Shown here in pieces: positions 27,044 to 38,102 of a stretch of 64,000 nt of DNA (the stretch's first letter is position 1; each line of letters opens with the position of its first letter). The notes below the pieces were generated by a model that was not told where the DNA came from, did not search any database, and was given only the letters and a program-made list of their open reading frames with translations. Both the position numbers and the translations under genes were made by a program. This DNA comes from Actinomycetes bacterium (lineage in GTDB: Bacteria; Actinomycetota; Coriobacteriia; Anaerosomatales; Anaerosomataceae), in assembly GCA_022839745.1 (NCBI GenBank), contig JALHJB010000001.1:1-64000 (forward strand). Reading direction: 5' to 3'.

Positions 27044-27982
27044 ATGGGGTACTCCAAACCGCATACGCAAAGCGTCGACCGCAGTCGTGCGGTCCGTCGC
27101 GTCTTGTGGTGGGTGCTGGCGCTCAACGTGGGCGTGGCCGTCGCCAAGCTGGGCTACGGACTGCTGATCGACTCCGTCTCCATCACGGCCGACGGGTTCC
27201 ACTCGTTGTTCGACGGCACATCCAACATAATCGGTCTCATCGGTCTTGGTCTCGCGGCACGCCCCGCGGACAAGAGCCATCCGTACGGTCACGGCAAGTA
27301 CGAGACCTTCGCTTCAGCGGCGATCGGCGCGCTCCTGTTGTTCGCCGCGTGGCGGGTGGGCTCATCGGCCATCGTGCGGATCCAGGATCCCGGGGCCGGT
27401 CCGGCGGTGGATGGTGTGAGCTTTGTGGTCATGCTTCTCACGCTTGCCGTCAACCTTGTGGTCACGACCGCCGAGCGACGTGCCGGCGACCGCCTGGGAA
27501 GCGAGATCCTGCGTGCCGACGCAAGCCACACCGCAAGCGACGTGCTGGTCACGCTCGGCGTCATCGGTGGACTTGTCGCGGTACGCCTCGGCTACCCGAT
27601 CGCCGATCCGATACTCGCGTTGCTGGTGGCGGGATTCATCGTGGTCACCGCGTTCCGCGTGCTCGGGACCGCGGGTGGTTCCCTCGCCGACACGGCGCGT
27701 CTCGATCCGGCAGAGGTGAGTGCGGTCGCATGCTCGCTCGAGGGAGTCCTCGGCTGTCACGGTGTGCGGACCCGGGGCAGTGAGAGCGAGATCTACGTTG
27801 ACATGCACGTACAGGTTGACCCGGGGATCACGGTCGCGACGGGACACGCGATCGCCGAGCGCGTGGAGAAAGCGGTCGTGGAAGGGTTCCCAGCCGTCGT
27901 CGACGCCATCGCGCATCTTGAACCGTTCGACGAGTACCAGCAACGCAAGACGGAGGAGCAGGAGAGGAGCGGGCTTCTGTGA
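27044..27982 (+). CDS. Cation diffusion facilitator (CDF) family efflux transporter
   Basis: 312 aa. About six transmembrane helices and a C-terminal cytosolic domain. Metal-site motifs: S-I-T-A-D-G-F-H-S-L-F-D in TM2 (H-x3-D) and A-D-A-S-H-T-A-S-D in TM5 (H-x3-D), plus H-P-Y-G-H-G-K-Y-E between TM2 and TM3. CDF proteins exchange protons for Zn, Fe, Mn or Co. ATG 27044 follows AAGGGGAG; the frame from 26993 would cover the operator. The upstream CsoR-type operator ties it to the local regulon. GTGA overlap with the next gene. Confidence 0.9.
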   Translation: MGYSKPHTQSVDRSRAVRRVLWWVLALNVGVAVAKLGYGLLIDSVSITADGFHSLFDGTSNIIGLIGLGLAARPADKSHPYGHGKYETFASAAIGALLLFAAWRVGSSAIVRIQDPGAGPAVDGVSFVVMLLTLAVNLVVTTAERRAGDRLGSEILRADASHTASDVLVTLGVIGGLVAVRLGYPIADPILALLVAGFIVVTAFRVLGTAGGSLADTARLDPAEVSAVACSLEGVLGCHGVRTRGSESEIYVDMHVQVDPGITVATGHAIAERVEKAVVEGFPAVVDAIAHLEPFDEYQQRKTEEQERSGLL

Positions 27983-28989
27983 CCTCCACGCTACGCGACA
28001 ACGCTGCGCGCCGCGCGGAGGGGTACGGGCTGGTGCTGCTTGCCGCGCTGTGTTGGGCCGGCGGGGGGCTGCTCGCGAAGTGGCTCTTCTCCGCTCCGGG
28101 GCCGGCGACCGCGGGCTGGCCGTTTCCTCCTCTGGGCATCGAGGTCGATCCGGTGGTGCTCTCGGCCGCCCGCGCGGTGGTGTCCACGCTCATCGCGACC
28201 GCGTTCCTTACGCTTCGCCGACGCGAGCTGCTCAAGGTCCGGGGGCGCGATCTGCCGTTCCTCGCGGTCTTCGGCATTCTTGGCCTGGCGATGGTGCACT
28301 TCGCCTACTTCAAGACGATCTCCCTCACCGGCGTTGCCACGGCGATCCTTCTCGAGTACCTCGCTCCGGTGATCGTGCTGGTCTTCTCGGTCACGCTGCT
28401 TGGCGAACGGTTCACCCTCGCGCTGCCGAGCGCGGTGACGCTGAGCGTCGCCGGCTGTGCCCTGATGGTGGGCGCTCTCGGCCCGGACGGTCTGGTGGTG
28501 CCGCGCGAGGGCCTCATCTGGGGCCTCTCTTCGGCGGTCTTCTTCGCGGGGTACTCGCTGATGGGGAAGTACGCGTCGGGCAGGTTCGCGCCCTGGACGC
28601 TCCTTACCTACGGGCTCGGGTTCGCCTCGATGTTCTGGCTGATCGTGCTCGGCGGTCCCGGGCCGATCGTCACGCTGCTCTCCGACTGGCGCGCGGCGGC
28701 GGCGGTGCTCGCGCTTGCCGTGGTCAGCACGATCATCCCATTCGGCGCGTTTCTCAAGGCGCTGAACATGATCGAGGCGACGCAGGCGTCGGTGACCTCC
28801 ACGGTCGAGCCCGTCATCGCAGGGGTGGTGGCCTGGTTCATCTTCGGCGAGCATCTGAGCGCCCTGCAGCTTCTGGGAGGCGTGCTGGTCGTGGCCGCCG
28901 TCCTGCTCTCTCAGGCGAGCACCCGCGTTCCCGCGGAGATGCCGCTGGTCGATCCGGACGTGTTAGGTGGAGAGACGACCGGCGCATAA
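27979..28989 (+). CDS. EamA/DMT-family transporter
   Basis: 336 aa. Two EamA repeats give about ten membrane helices; A-L-C-W-A-G-G-G-L in TM1, L-E-Y-L-A-P-V-I-V in the first repeat, and A-S-V-T-S-T-V-E-P-V-I-A-G-V-V-A-W-F in the second. Members export amino acids or metabolites; the substrate is unknown. GTG 27979 overlaps the CDF stop, so it shares that transcript. Confidence 0.87.
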   Translation: MTSTLRDNAARRAEGYGLVLLAALCWAGGGLLAKWLFSAPGPATAGWPFPPLGIEVDPVVLSAARAVVSTLIATAFLTLRRRELLKVRGRDLPFLAVFGILGLAMVHFAYFKTISLTGVATAILLEYLAPVIVLVFSVTLLGERFTLALPSAVTLSVAGCALMVGALGPDGLVVPREGLIWGLSSAVFFAGYSLMGKYASGRFAPWTLLTYGLGFASMFWLIVLGGPGPIVTLLSDWRAAAAVLALAVVSTIIPFGAFLKALNMIEATQASVTSTVEPVIAGVVAWFIFGEHLSALQLLGGVLVVAAVLLSQASTRVPAEMPLVDPDVLGGETTGA

Positions 28990-29035
28990 TGTGAATGGTA
29001 CGTTGTTTGCTAGTAGGGCGACTCCCGGAGGCCCC

Positions 29036-30427
29036 ATGGACCTCGTTCAGCGGCCAGAACTGAAACAGAAGGTCACCCTCTCACCCCAGGTCTACCAGGG
29101 GTTGAACATGCTTGCGATGCCCGTGCTGGAGCTGCAGGCGCTCATAGAGGCGGAGATCCTGGAGAACCCCGTCCTCGAGGTCGAGGAGGACGACTACGAG
29201 CAGCCCGACGCCGAGGAGCGTGAGGCCGCGGCCGACGACGAGCGCGCCTGGGACGAGTGGCTCGATCAGTACGAAGAGCTCGAGCACATGGACAGCGCGG
29301 CACCGCGCGATCCGGGGGCAGAGGAGATCAACGCCGAGGAGTTCGTGGGTGGCGTGACCTCGTTCACCGAGCACCTGCTGGAGCAGCTGGCGATGCTCCA
29401 CCTCACTCCGGAGGTGGCGCTCGCCGCGCGCGCGATCATCGGCTCGCTCGACGAGGACGGCTTCTTCGTAGGCGATGAATCGGAGATCGCGGCCATCGCC
29501 GACGTGCCGGTCGACGTGGTACCGGATGCGCTTGCGGCGGTCCAGCAACTGGATCCTCCCGGCGTGGGGGCGCGCACCGTGACCGAGGCGCTGAGGATCC
29601 AGGCCGAGGTGGTGGGCGTCGACACGCCGCTCGTTCTCGGCATCATCGACGCGCACCTCGACGACGTGGCCGCAAGCCGCTTCAAGAAGATCGCCAGCAC
29701 CCTCGGCACCGACGAGCAGTCGGTGCGCGAGGCGGTCGAGTCGCTGCGGATGCTCAACCCCCGGCCCGCGGGGGCGTTCTCGCCCGGCTCCGCACCGGCC
29801 TATGTGGTCCCCGACGTGACGCTGCGGCGGTTCGACGATGAGTGGCTTGTGATTCCCAACAGCGAAGCGGTGCCGGGTCTGCGCGTGAACGCGCGCTACC
29901 GGTCTATGCTGCGCTCTGGATCGACCGCCGACGATGAGACGCGTCGCTACCTGAAGGACAAGATCCGGCAGGCCGAGAGCTTCATGCGCAACGTCGATCG
30001 TCGCCGGGACACCGTGAGCCGCATCGCCGAGATCATCCTCGAGGTCCAGCGCGACTTCTTCGAGGACGGCAAGGGGGATCTGCGCCCGCTGCGGCTTGAG
30101 GACGTCGCGGTCGAGCTCGGCGTGCACCTCTCCACGGTCAGCCGCGGCGTCACTGGCAAGTACATGGCCACCCCGTACGGGCTGTTCGAGCTCAAGCACT
30201 TCTTCTCGGGTGGATATCGCACGTCCACGGGGATGGACGTGGCGTCAACCACCGTGCGCAAGAGGCTGCGGGAGCTCGTGGAGGCCGAGGACCCCGCCCG
30301 GCCGCTGTCGGACCAGCGTCTGGCCGAGGCGCTCGCTGAACAGGGCGTGAGCGTGGCCAGGCGGACGGTCGCCAAGTACCGCGAGGAGCTCGGCATCGAG
30401 CCCTCCTGGGCGAGGAAGCGCACATGA
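29036..30427 (+). CDS. rpoN: RNA polymerase sigma-54 factor
   Basis: 463 aa. The N-terminal Q-R-P-E-L-K-Q-K-V-T-L-S-P-Q region I is followed by an acidic region II, the core-binding domain, a helix-turn-helix (L-G-V-H-L-S-T-V-S-R) and the C-terminal RpoN box reading A-R-R-T-V-A-K-Y-R-E, all in normal order and length. It directs polymerase to -24/-12 promoters and needs an AAA+ activator, which is encoded two genes downstream. ATG 29036 has CGGAGG upstream. The stop overlaps the kinase gene by 4 bases. Confidence 0.95.
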   Translation: MDLVQRPELKQKVTLSPQVYQGLNMLAMPVLELQALIEAEILENPVLEVEEDDYEQPDAEEREAAADDERAWDEWLDQYEELEHMDSAAPRDPGAEEINAEEFVGGVTSFTEHLLEQLAMLHLTPEVALAARAIIGSLDEDGFFVGDESEIAAIADVPVDVVPDALAAVQQLDPPGVGARTVTEALRIQAEVVGVDTPLVLGIIDAHLDDVAASRFKKIASTLGTDEQSVREAVESLRMLNPRPAGAFSPGSAPAYVVPDVTLRRFDDEWLVIPNSEAVPGLRVNARYRSMLRSGSTADDETRRYLKDKIRQAESFMRNVDRRRDTVSRIAEIILEVQRDFFEDGKGDLRPLRLEDVAVELGVHLSTVSRGVTGKYMATPYGLFELKHFFSGGYRTSTGMDVASTTVRKRLRELVEAEDPARPLSDQRLAEALAEQGVSVARRTVAKYREELGIEPSWARKRT

Positions 30428-31931
30428 CCGCGCATGAGCGGTCGGGACCTGCAGGTGCCGCGCGATCCGAGGCCTCCCGCAACGATGTCGCGCTGATCGT
30501 CTTCCTGCTCGCGGCGATCACGGCGCTCCACCTGTTCACCACAGCGTCGCCCGAGACGATGGCGATGCACCTGCTGTACCGCAAGCTCTACTACATACCG
30601 ATCATTTACGCGGGGTTCGTGTTCGGCTGGCGTGGCGGCCTCGTCACGGCGCTCGCTACTGCGCTGGTGTTCGGCCCGCATGCACAGTCGGCGATGGGCG
30701 GTCTCGTCGGCCCTAACGTCGACAACCTCTACGAGATCGTGATGTTCATCGCCGTCGGCTTCCTGTTCGGGTGGCTGCGTGACCTGGAGGAGCGCAAGGC
30801 GCGCGACCTGCGAACGGTCAGCGTCGAGCTCGAACACGCCTACCACACGCTCGAAGAACGTGCGATCCAGCTTGTCACCATCCAGCAGTACACGCAGGCG
30901 ATCCTCCAGTCCATCACGTCAGGCGTGATCACGGTGGGCCCGGATGGGTCGGTCGCCACCGTCAACACCGCTGCGGAGCGCGCACTCGGCATGAGTGAGG
31001 CCGAGATGGTGCCGAGACCGCTCGGTGTGCTGTTCCGCGAGGACGGCGGGTTGGAGACGGCGCTTCAGCAGGTGCTGCGCGGGGTGGCACAGCGCCGCGT
31101 GAACGAGATGACGCTTGTGACGCGTGGCGGCAAGACGCTTCACGCGCGCGTATCGATCGCGCGCATGCGCGATGACGGTGGTCGTGTCCTCGGCGCCGTT
31201 GTCAGCGTGGAGGACGTGTCGGAGGTCAAGGCGCTCACCGACCAGCTGGTCCGTGCCGATCGCCTGGCTGCGATGGGTGAGCTTACAGCCGGTGTCGCGC
31301 ACGAGGTCAGGAACCCCCTTGGCATCATCAAGGCCTCCGTGCAGTTGGTGGAGGAGTCGGGCAACGACCCCGCCCGCATGAGAGAAGTGATGCGGGTCAT
31401 CAGGCAGGAGATCGACCGGCTCGATCGTGTGATCAAGGCCCTTCTCGATTTCGGACGCCCCTCGTCTCCGACGCTGCGACCCACCGATGTCAAGTCGGTG
31501 ATCGATGATGTGGTACTGTTCACCAGCCGCTTCGCGGGGCAGGCGCGGGTCAAGATCGTCACCGAGTATGCTCAGGAGGGGCTCTCGGTGTTCGCGGATG
31601 CCGACCAGCTCAAGCAGGTGCTGGTGAACCTCGTCTCGAACGCCGTCCAGGCGATGGGGGAGAGCGGTGGCACGATACACCTGCGCGTGTGGGGGGATCG
31701 CGAGTACGTGTCGATAGCGGTCGAGGACACCGGCCCGGGCATGCCGCCCGAGGTCGCTGAGAAGGTGTTCGACCCGTTCTTCTCGACACGCGATGATGGT
31801 ACCGGGCTCGGTCTCACCATCGTCCACCGCATCATCGACCAGCACGGCGGCAGAATAGAAGTCCACAGCGTACCGGGGCGCGGCACGACCTTCACGGTCG
31901 TGCTCCCCGCACAGGGAAGAGGGGTCGGCAG

Positions 31932-31935
<4 letters not shown>
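30424..31935 (+). CDS. Membrane histidine kinase (NtrB/AtoS type)
   Basis: 503 aa. Four hydrophobic helices within the first 125 residues, a coiled linker, a PAS domain at about 160-270, HisKA with phospho-His293 in V-A-H-E-V-R-N-P-L-G, and a HATPase domain with N, G1 (D-T-G-P-G) and G2 (G-T-G-L-G) boxes. The membrane part has no large extracellular domain, so the signal may be sensed in the membrane or by the PAS domain. It is coupled to rpoN and to the response regulator by ATGA overlaps, so these three are a dedicated sigma-54 signalling unit. Confidence 0.92.
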
Positions 31936-33281
<1,346 letters not shown>

Positions 33282-33304
33282 GTGCTCTCTGCGCACGTGA
33301 TGCA

Positions 33305-33321
33305 TTGGCACGAGGATTGCA
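33305..33321 (+). promoter_or_regulatory. Consensus sigma-54 (-24/-12) promoter
   Basis: TTGGCACG, AGGA, TTGCA (33305-33321) matches YTGGCACG-N4-TTGCW at every fixed position, with GG and GC in phase. The predicted start near 33332 lies about 30 bases before the GTG at 33361. It directly follows the rpoN-kinase-activator operon. Confidence 0.85.
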
Positions 33322-33360
33322 TCTCGCAGCGTGTCATGTCGCCGAACCGCGGAGCTGAGA

Positions 33361-33711
33361 GTGAAGCGCGTCAGGGCCCGGAGCACGCTGGGCGTCACTG
33401 TGGTCGTCCTCGCTGTTCTCACAACGGCGACGGTCGCGGTGGTGAACCATAGCGCCCAGCACGCGGCGTGCACGATCCTGTCGCCCGCTGGCGGCGCGGT
33501 CATCGGCCTTACGCTGCTCGTGCTGATCGTCGCTGGCCGAGCGCTCATGAGCCAGGCTCAGCGGGAGGCGGACCAGGGCCGTTCTTCTCTCGAGCGGCGT
33601 GAGTGCAAGGAGTGTGGGCGTGAGGTCCACGGCGCCTGGAGGATGTGTCCCTACTGTGGCGCGATGGTCGAGTCCGATCGCGTGCCCGAGAATGACGGGG
33701 TGTCGGCATGA
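33361..33711 (+). CDS. Small membrane protein with C-terminal zinc ribbon
   Basis: 116 aa. Two hydrophobic segments at about 10-28 and 44-62 flank a short loop containing H-S-A-Q-H-A-A-C; the cytosolic tail has C-K-E-C and C-P-Y-C, a four-cysteine zinc ribbon. Not recognised as a named family. GTG 33361 follows GGAG by 6 bases; the longer frame from 33331 would start at the transcription start. It sits behind a consensus sigma-54 promoter and overlaps the HMA gene by 4 bases. Inference: a sigma-54-controlled envelope protein handling metals or thiols. Confidence 0.75.
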   Translation: MKRVRARSTLGVTVVVLAVLTTATVAVVNHSAQHAACTILSPAGGAVIGLTLLVLIVAGRALMSQAQREADQGRSSLERRECKECGREVHGAWRMCPYCGAMVESDRVPENDGVSA

Positions 33712-33932
33712 CGACTAAGACGCAGCGATTCACGACCACGGGCATGCACTGCCCATCGTGTTCGATGCTTATCCAGATGGTCGTGAGCGAGCTGGACGGC
33801 GTGACGGCGGCAGAATCCGACCATCGCACGGGCATCACTGAGGTCGTCTTCGACGACTCCGTGCTCGGTTCCGATGAGATCGTGGCCACTATCGTGCGGG
33901 CAGGGTACGGCGCAGAGCCCGCCGACGCATAG
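33708..33932 (+). CDS. Heavy-metal-associated (HMA) domain protein, CopZ-like
   Basis: 74 aa. A single HMA fold with metal ligands Cys15 and Cys18 in T-G-M-H-C-P-S-C-S-M and the late G-Y-G-A-E. It resembles copper chaperones of the CopZ/Atx1 type, though the C-P-S-C variant also occurs in mercury and unknown HMA proteins. Translationally coupled to the zinc-ribbon membrane protein, so both depend on the sigma-54 promoter. Confidence 0.87.
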   Translation: MTTKTQRFTTTGMHCPSCSMLIQMVVSELDGVTAAESDHRTGITEVVFDDSVLGSDEIVATIVRAGYGAEPADA

Positions 33933-33950
33933 CGAGCAGTCGGCGCGAGC

Positions 33951-33980
33951 TGGACGCAGAATACCCCCTCGGGGTATAAC
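33951..33980 (+). promoter_or_regulatory. ccdA promoter with CsoR-type operator
   Basis: TGGACG (33951-33956), an 18-bp spacer and TATAAC (33975-33980). The operator ATACCCC-CTC-GGGGTAT (33961-33977) overlaps the spacer and the -10, the same layout as at trxA and the efflux gene. Confidence 0.78.
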
Positions 33981-34021
33981 GTTGGTGGTACCCATTCGTC
34001 GTCTTTGGAGGAATCGGCATC

Positions 34022-34747
34022 GTGAGTGATACCGCGTCGCTGTTCGCTGCCCTCGGAGCCGGTTTCATCACCTTCCTGTCTCCGTGCGTCCTGCCGCTGA
34101 TTCCCGGATACATCGCCTTCATGACCGGCATGTCCTCGGCGGAGCTCACCGCGGAGAACCGCAAGCTCTCGACCATCCTGGTGCCATCGCTGCTGTTCGT
34201 GCTCGGTTTCAGCATCGTGTTCGTCGCGCTGGGCGCATCGGCCTCGGCTGTGGGTTCGTTCCTTAAGCAGTACAGCGATGTGCTCGAGAAGGTGGCGGGC
34301 CTCATCATCATGCTGCTCGGCTTCTTCATGCTCGGCATCATAAAGGTGCCCTGGCTGTACGGTGAGGCGCGGTTCGAGATGCAGAAGGCCAAGCGGTTCG
34401 GCAGCTTCGCCTCCCTGCTCATGGGTATGGCGTTCGCGTTCGGTTGGTCGCCGTGCGTGGGGCCGGTGCTCGGGTCGATCCTCATGGTCGCCGCCAACAG
34501 CGCCGAAGTGGGGCGAGGCGCGCTCCTGCTCGCGGTGTACTCCCTCGGGCTCGGCGTGCCGTTCGTTCTGGTCGCGCTTCTGCTCGGCCGCGTGAAGCCG
34601 ATACTCAACTGGCTGAACCGCCACGCGCTCGTCATCAACCGCGTGGCCGGCGTTGTGCTGATGGTCCTCGGTCTGCTCATCCTCACCGGCTGGATCGGTC
34701 CGGTCGTCGGCTGGCTGTCGATGTTCATCCCGAAGCTTGGTGGCTGA
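34022..34747 (+). CDS. ccdA: CcdA-family thiol-disulfide/cytochrome c biogenesis membrane protein
   Basis: 241 aa, six membrane helices. The two redox Cys-Pro motifs L-S-P-C-V-L-P-L-I-P-G-Y and G-W-S-P-C-V-G-P-V-L-G-S are in the expected first and fourth helices. CcdA moves reducing equivalents from cytosolic thioredoxin to extracytoplasmic thiol proteins. GTG 34022 has GGAGG 10 bases upstream. Its promoter holds a CsoR/CstR-type operator, as does trxA, so electron donor and membrane relay appear to be co-regulated. Confidence 0.9.
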   Translation: MSDTASLFAALGAGFITFLSPCVLPLIPGYIAFMTGMSSAELTAENRKLSTILVPSLLFVLGFSIVFVALGASASAVGSFLKQYSDVLEKVAGLIIMLLGFFMLGIIKVPWLYGEARFEMQKAKRFGSFASLLMGMAFAFGWSPCVGPVLGSILMVAANSAEVGRGALLLAVYSLGLGVPFVLVALLLGRVKPILNWLNRHALVINRVAGVVLMVLGLLILTGWIGPVVGWLSMFIPKLGG

Positions 34748-34817
34748 GTCGCGCGTTGCCGAGCGGGTGGCCGTGCTCTAGGATTGGTCGTCGGGGCATC
34801 GGCATCCTGGAGGCCGC

Positions 34818-37800
34818 ATGAAGGCGCGCGAGCGCTTCACTCTCACCAATCGACTGCTGCTGCTCTCGGCGCTCATCGTCGTGAGCACCACGGTGCTCCT
34901 CATCGGCACGTCCGCAGCGGGCGTGTACAACATGGCGGTGCGACAGGAGTCCACACGGCATGCCGCATACGGTGACGTGCTGGTCTCTCGCATCGGCGGG
35001 CGGCTCGCCACGATCCATGCCGAGATGCGCACGGCCTCGCTCGACCCTGATCTGGCGGGCGACGACGAGGGGCAACTCCGTGCCGCGCTCGCGCGGGTCG
35101 CGCTGGACGACACCGGCTTCATCGAAGGCGCGGTCCTGCTCCGCGAACCCACCAGCACGCCCGTCGCGTGGCCCACAGGGACGCTCGACGCCGCTTCGCT
35201 CGGCGTATTGGACTCGCTTGAGCGCACGGATGACCTGGGTACGGTCGTGTGGGTCACGCCCGCGCCCGGCTCGCGGGGCGGTCTGTGGGCGGTCCATGGT
35301 GTGGCCGTGCCCGGGTCAGAGCCTCGTGTGCTGGCGGTCAGGGTGCGTTCATCGTTGATCGAGGGCGAACTTGCGATGACCAGCGAGCTGCCCGGTCGTC
35401 CACTTGCCATCGTCTTCGACCCGATGGGTCGCGTGGTGTTTTCCAGCGCGCCGCTCACGGCTTTCGAGTCGGCCCGTGCTCGGTTCGTCCCCGATGAGGA
35501 GGGTGGCTCGGCCGGACGCGTCTCACTGGAGAGCACCCAGACCATGGTGGGACGGTATGCCAGCATACCGGACGCGCACGACCTGGGGTGGCGGGTCGCG
35601 ATCCTGGAGCCCGAGACCGGGGTGTGGGGCGAGACATGGCGGGCACTGCGGCCGGGGCTGCTCGGCTGGATCGCCGCGCTTGGCGTGGCGCTGGTGGGCG
35701 CGCTGTCCGTGGTCGATCGGTCGACGCGTCCGCTGCGGCAGCTCGAGCGCAGAGCCCGCGCCATCGGTGCCGGGGACCGGGTGGAACCCGAGCGGGTGAC
35801 CGGCAGCGACGAGGTCGCGCGCCTGCTCGACGCGTTCAACTCCGTTGTCACCCGGTTCAACCGGCTGACAGATTCGGTCGAATTGCTCGCACGGACCGAT
35901 GACCGCGAGGAGCTCTTCGAGCGCATCGTTACGTCGGTCGCGCACATGTTCGACGGGGCCGATGTGGATGTGCTCGTGCTCTCCGAGGAGGGCGACCTCG
36001 ACCTGGTGGTCGCACACGGGGCGCTGGAGGCGCGTGAGGACCTCCGCATCCCGGCGCCGCGCTCAGGCTGGCTCGCGGAGTGTCTCGGAGCCGGGGCGTC
36101 GGTCTCCGCCGCGTACGACCCCGACGATGCGCTGTTCGCGCTGCACGGTGATGACGTGGTCTCAGGAATGGCGGCCCCGCTGTGGGCGGGAAGCGACTGC
36201 GTCGGCATCGTTGCGGTCATGCGGACCGAGGGGGCGTCGTTCAGCGACGGAGAGCGCGAGACCCTGCGCTCGTACGTGGCCCAGGCCGCAGTGGCGCTGC
36301 AGAACGCGCGGCTGTTCGACGACGAGCGCCGCTCTCGGCGTGATGCGGAGTCGCTCAGGGAGATCGCGGAGCGCGTGGCCTCACCTGTCGGCGTGAGCGA
36401 GACGCTCCGCTACATCGCGTCGTCGCAGGCGGAGCTCCTGGGATACGACTCGTCTGAGGTGGTGCTGCTCGATGACCCCGGTTCGTACGGGATCGACGTT
36501 GCCGATGCCGGCGCCGATTCACTGTGGGCCGATGTGTGGCGTCAGGCGAGCGGTGACGGCGAGCGACTGGAGCCCGTGCATGTGACGATCGATTCCGCCT
36601 CCCCTGAAGGCACGGCCGCGCTGATGGCGTATGGTGCGCTCTCGGCCTTGCTCACGCCTCTGGTCCGTCAGGGCCGCTGCGTGGGCCTGCTGGTGTGCAT
36701 GGCGTCGCACCCGTCGCGGATGTCGGGGGCCAAGCGGCTCAGCCTCGCGCGCACCATCGGGGCCGAGGCGTCGTTGGCGCTCGAGAACGCATATCTGTTC
36801 CAGGCGGCGAAGAGCCGCGCCGACAATCTCGAGACCATTTTCCGCATCTCTCACGCCGTGGGCTCGTCGTTGCAGACACGTGTGGTGCTCAACCGGGTGC
36901 TGGATGTGGTCCAGAAGATCCTTTCGGCCGACGCCGTGATGCTCATGACGCTTGATTCCAAGCGCAAGATCATCACCGTCCCGATGGCGCGTGGCATTCT
37001 GCACCGGGACATGTTGGACATCACCTTCCGGCCGGGTGAGGACGTTCCGGGGCGCGTGTTCGAGACGTTGGAGCCGGAGCGGTACGACCGCATCTCGGGC
37101 ACCGATACCCGACTGCTGAACGCCGCGGCCGCACAGGGGCTCGAGTCGTTGCTCGCCGTGCCGCTGCTGGCACGCGGACGAAGCATCGGCGTCCTTGTGG
37201 TCTTCGCCAGGGGAGCCGGTGCGTTCAGCAGCGAAGAGATGGACCTGCTGCGGACCTTCGCCGCGCAGGCGGCTCTCGCGATCGACACCGCCGAGCTCTT
37301 CAGTCGTGAGCACCATGTGTCGTCGGTGCTCCAGGCGAGCATCCTGCCCTCTCGTCTGCCGCATATCCCCGGGCTGGAAGCCGGCAGCGTGTATCTGCCG
37401 GCCGGTACCGACGCCGATATCGGCGGCGACTACTACGATCTCTTCATCGCACCGGAGGGGTCGGTGGCGATCGCCATCGGCGACGTGTGCGGGAAGGGTG
37501 TGGTTGCGGCCACCAAGACGTCGATGATCAAGTACGCGATCCGTGGCATGGCCGCTGCCGGTGCCGGTCCTTCGCGGATGCTTGAGGAGCTCAACCGGAT
37601 GTTGCTCGAATCCGGCGACGCCACGAGCATCGTGACCCTCTGGCTCGGGCAGCTTGACCTGAGCACGGGCAGACTGCGCTATGCCGATGGCGGTCATCCC
37701 GCGGGGCTGTTGCGGTCGGTCTCCGATGGGCGGGTCACGATCGAGCGCCTCGGCACCACGGGCGCGCTTCTGGGCGCGGTGGAGGACGCGTCATGGGAGG

Positions 37801-38066
37801 AGCGCACGGTGACCCTCGATCCCGGAGCGACGCTGCTGCTCTACACGGACGGTGTGACTGAGGCGCGCAGCGGTGCGCGGTTCTTCGGCGAGGGCCGTGT
37901 CCGGAGAGCTCTCCGGACTGGCGGGTCAGCGTCTGCCATGGCCGAGCGACTGCTGGCCGCTGTGCAGCGGTTCACCAGTGGGGATATACGTGACGATGCG
38001 GCGATCCTTGCCGTTCGGTACGCGGCGGACGATGATAGCGTGGAGGCCGATGACCGTGAGGCGTGA
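34818..38066 (+). CDS. Large membrane sensor phosphatase: TM-sensor-TM-HAMP-3xGAF-SpoIIE/PP2C
   Basis: 1082 aa. TM1 about 12-34, extracytoplasmic sensor about 35-280, TM2 281-299, HAMP to about 350, GAF-like domains at about 360-500, 510-675 and 690-840, then a SpoIIE/RsbU PP2C phosphatase at about 865-1065 with D-I-G-G-D-Y-Y-D and G-D-V-C-G-K-G metal motifs and the late D-G-V-T-E-A. Such enzymes dephosphorylate STAS anti-anti-sigma proteins in partner switching. GGAGG precedes ATG 34818. The next gene encodes a STAS domain and is the likely substrate. The signal is unknown. Confidence 0.88.
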   Translation: MKARERFTLTNRLLLLSALIVVSTTVLLIGTSAAGVYNMAVRQESTRHAAYGDVLVSRIGGRLATIHAEMRTASLDPDLAGDDEGQLRAALARVALDDTGFIEGAVLLREPTSTPVAWPTGTLDAASLGVLDSLERTDDLGTVVWVTPAPGSRGGLWAVHGVAVPGSEPRVLAVRVRSSLIEGELAMTSELPGRPLAIVFDPMGRVVFSSAPLTAFESARARFVPDEEGGSAGRVSLESTQTMVGRYASIPDAHDLGWRVAILEPETGVWGETWRALRPGLLGWIAALGVALVGALSVVDRSTRPLRQLERRARAIGAGDRVEPERVTGSDEVARLLDAFNSVVTRFNRLTDSVELLARTDDREELFERIVTSVAHMFDGADVDVLVLSEEGDLDLVVAHGALEAREDLRIPAPRSGWLAECLGAGASVSAAYDPDDALFALHGDDVVSGMAAPLWAGSDCVGIVAVMRTEGASFSDGERETLRSYVAQAAVALQNARLFDDERRSRRDAESLREIAERVASPVGVSETLRYIASSQAELLGYDSSEVVLLDDPGSYGIDVADAGADSLWADVWRQASGDGERLEPVHVTIDSASPEGTAALMAYGALSALLTPLVRQGRCVGLLVCMASHPSRMSGAKRLSLARTIGAEASLALENAYLFQAAKSRADNLETIFRISHAVGSSLQTRVVLNRVLDVVQKILSADAVMLMTLDSKRKIITVPMARGILHRDMLDITFRPGEDVPGRVFETLEPERYDRISGTDTRLLNAAAAQGLESLLAVPLLARGRSIGVLVVFARGAGAFSSEEMDLLRTFAAQAALAIDTAELFSREHHVSSVLQASILPSRLPHIPGLEAGSVYLPAGTDADIGGDYYDLFIAPEGSVAIAIGDVCGKGVVAATKTSMIKYAIRGMAAAGAGPSRMLEELNRMLLESGDATSIVTLWLGQLDLSTGRLRYADGGHPAGLLRSVSDGRVTIERLGTTGALLGAVEDASWEERTVTLDPGATLLLYTDGVTEARSGARFFGEGRVRRALRTGGSASAMAERLLAAVQRFTSGDIRDDAAILAVRYAADDDSVEADDREA

Positions 38067-38102
38067 GTACGCGCGGACACAGGGCGGCTCCGGGGAGGTC
38101 AG

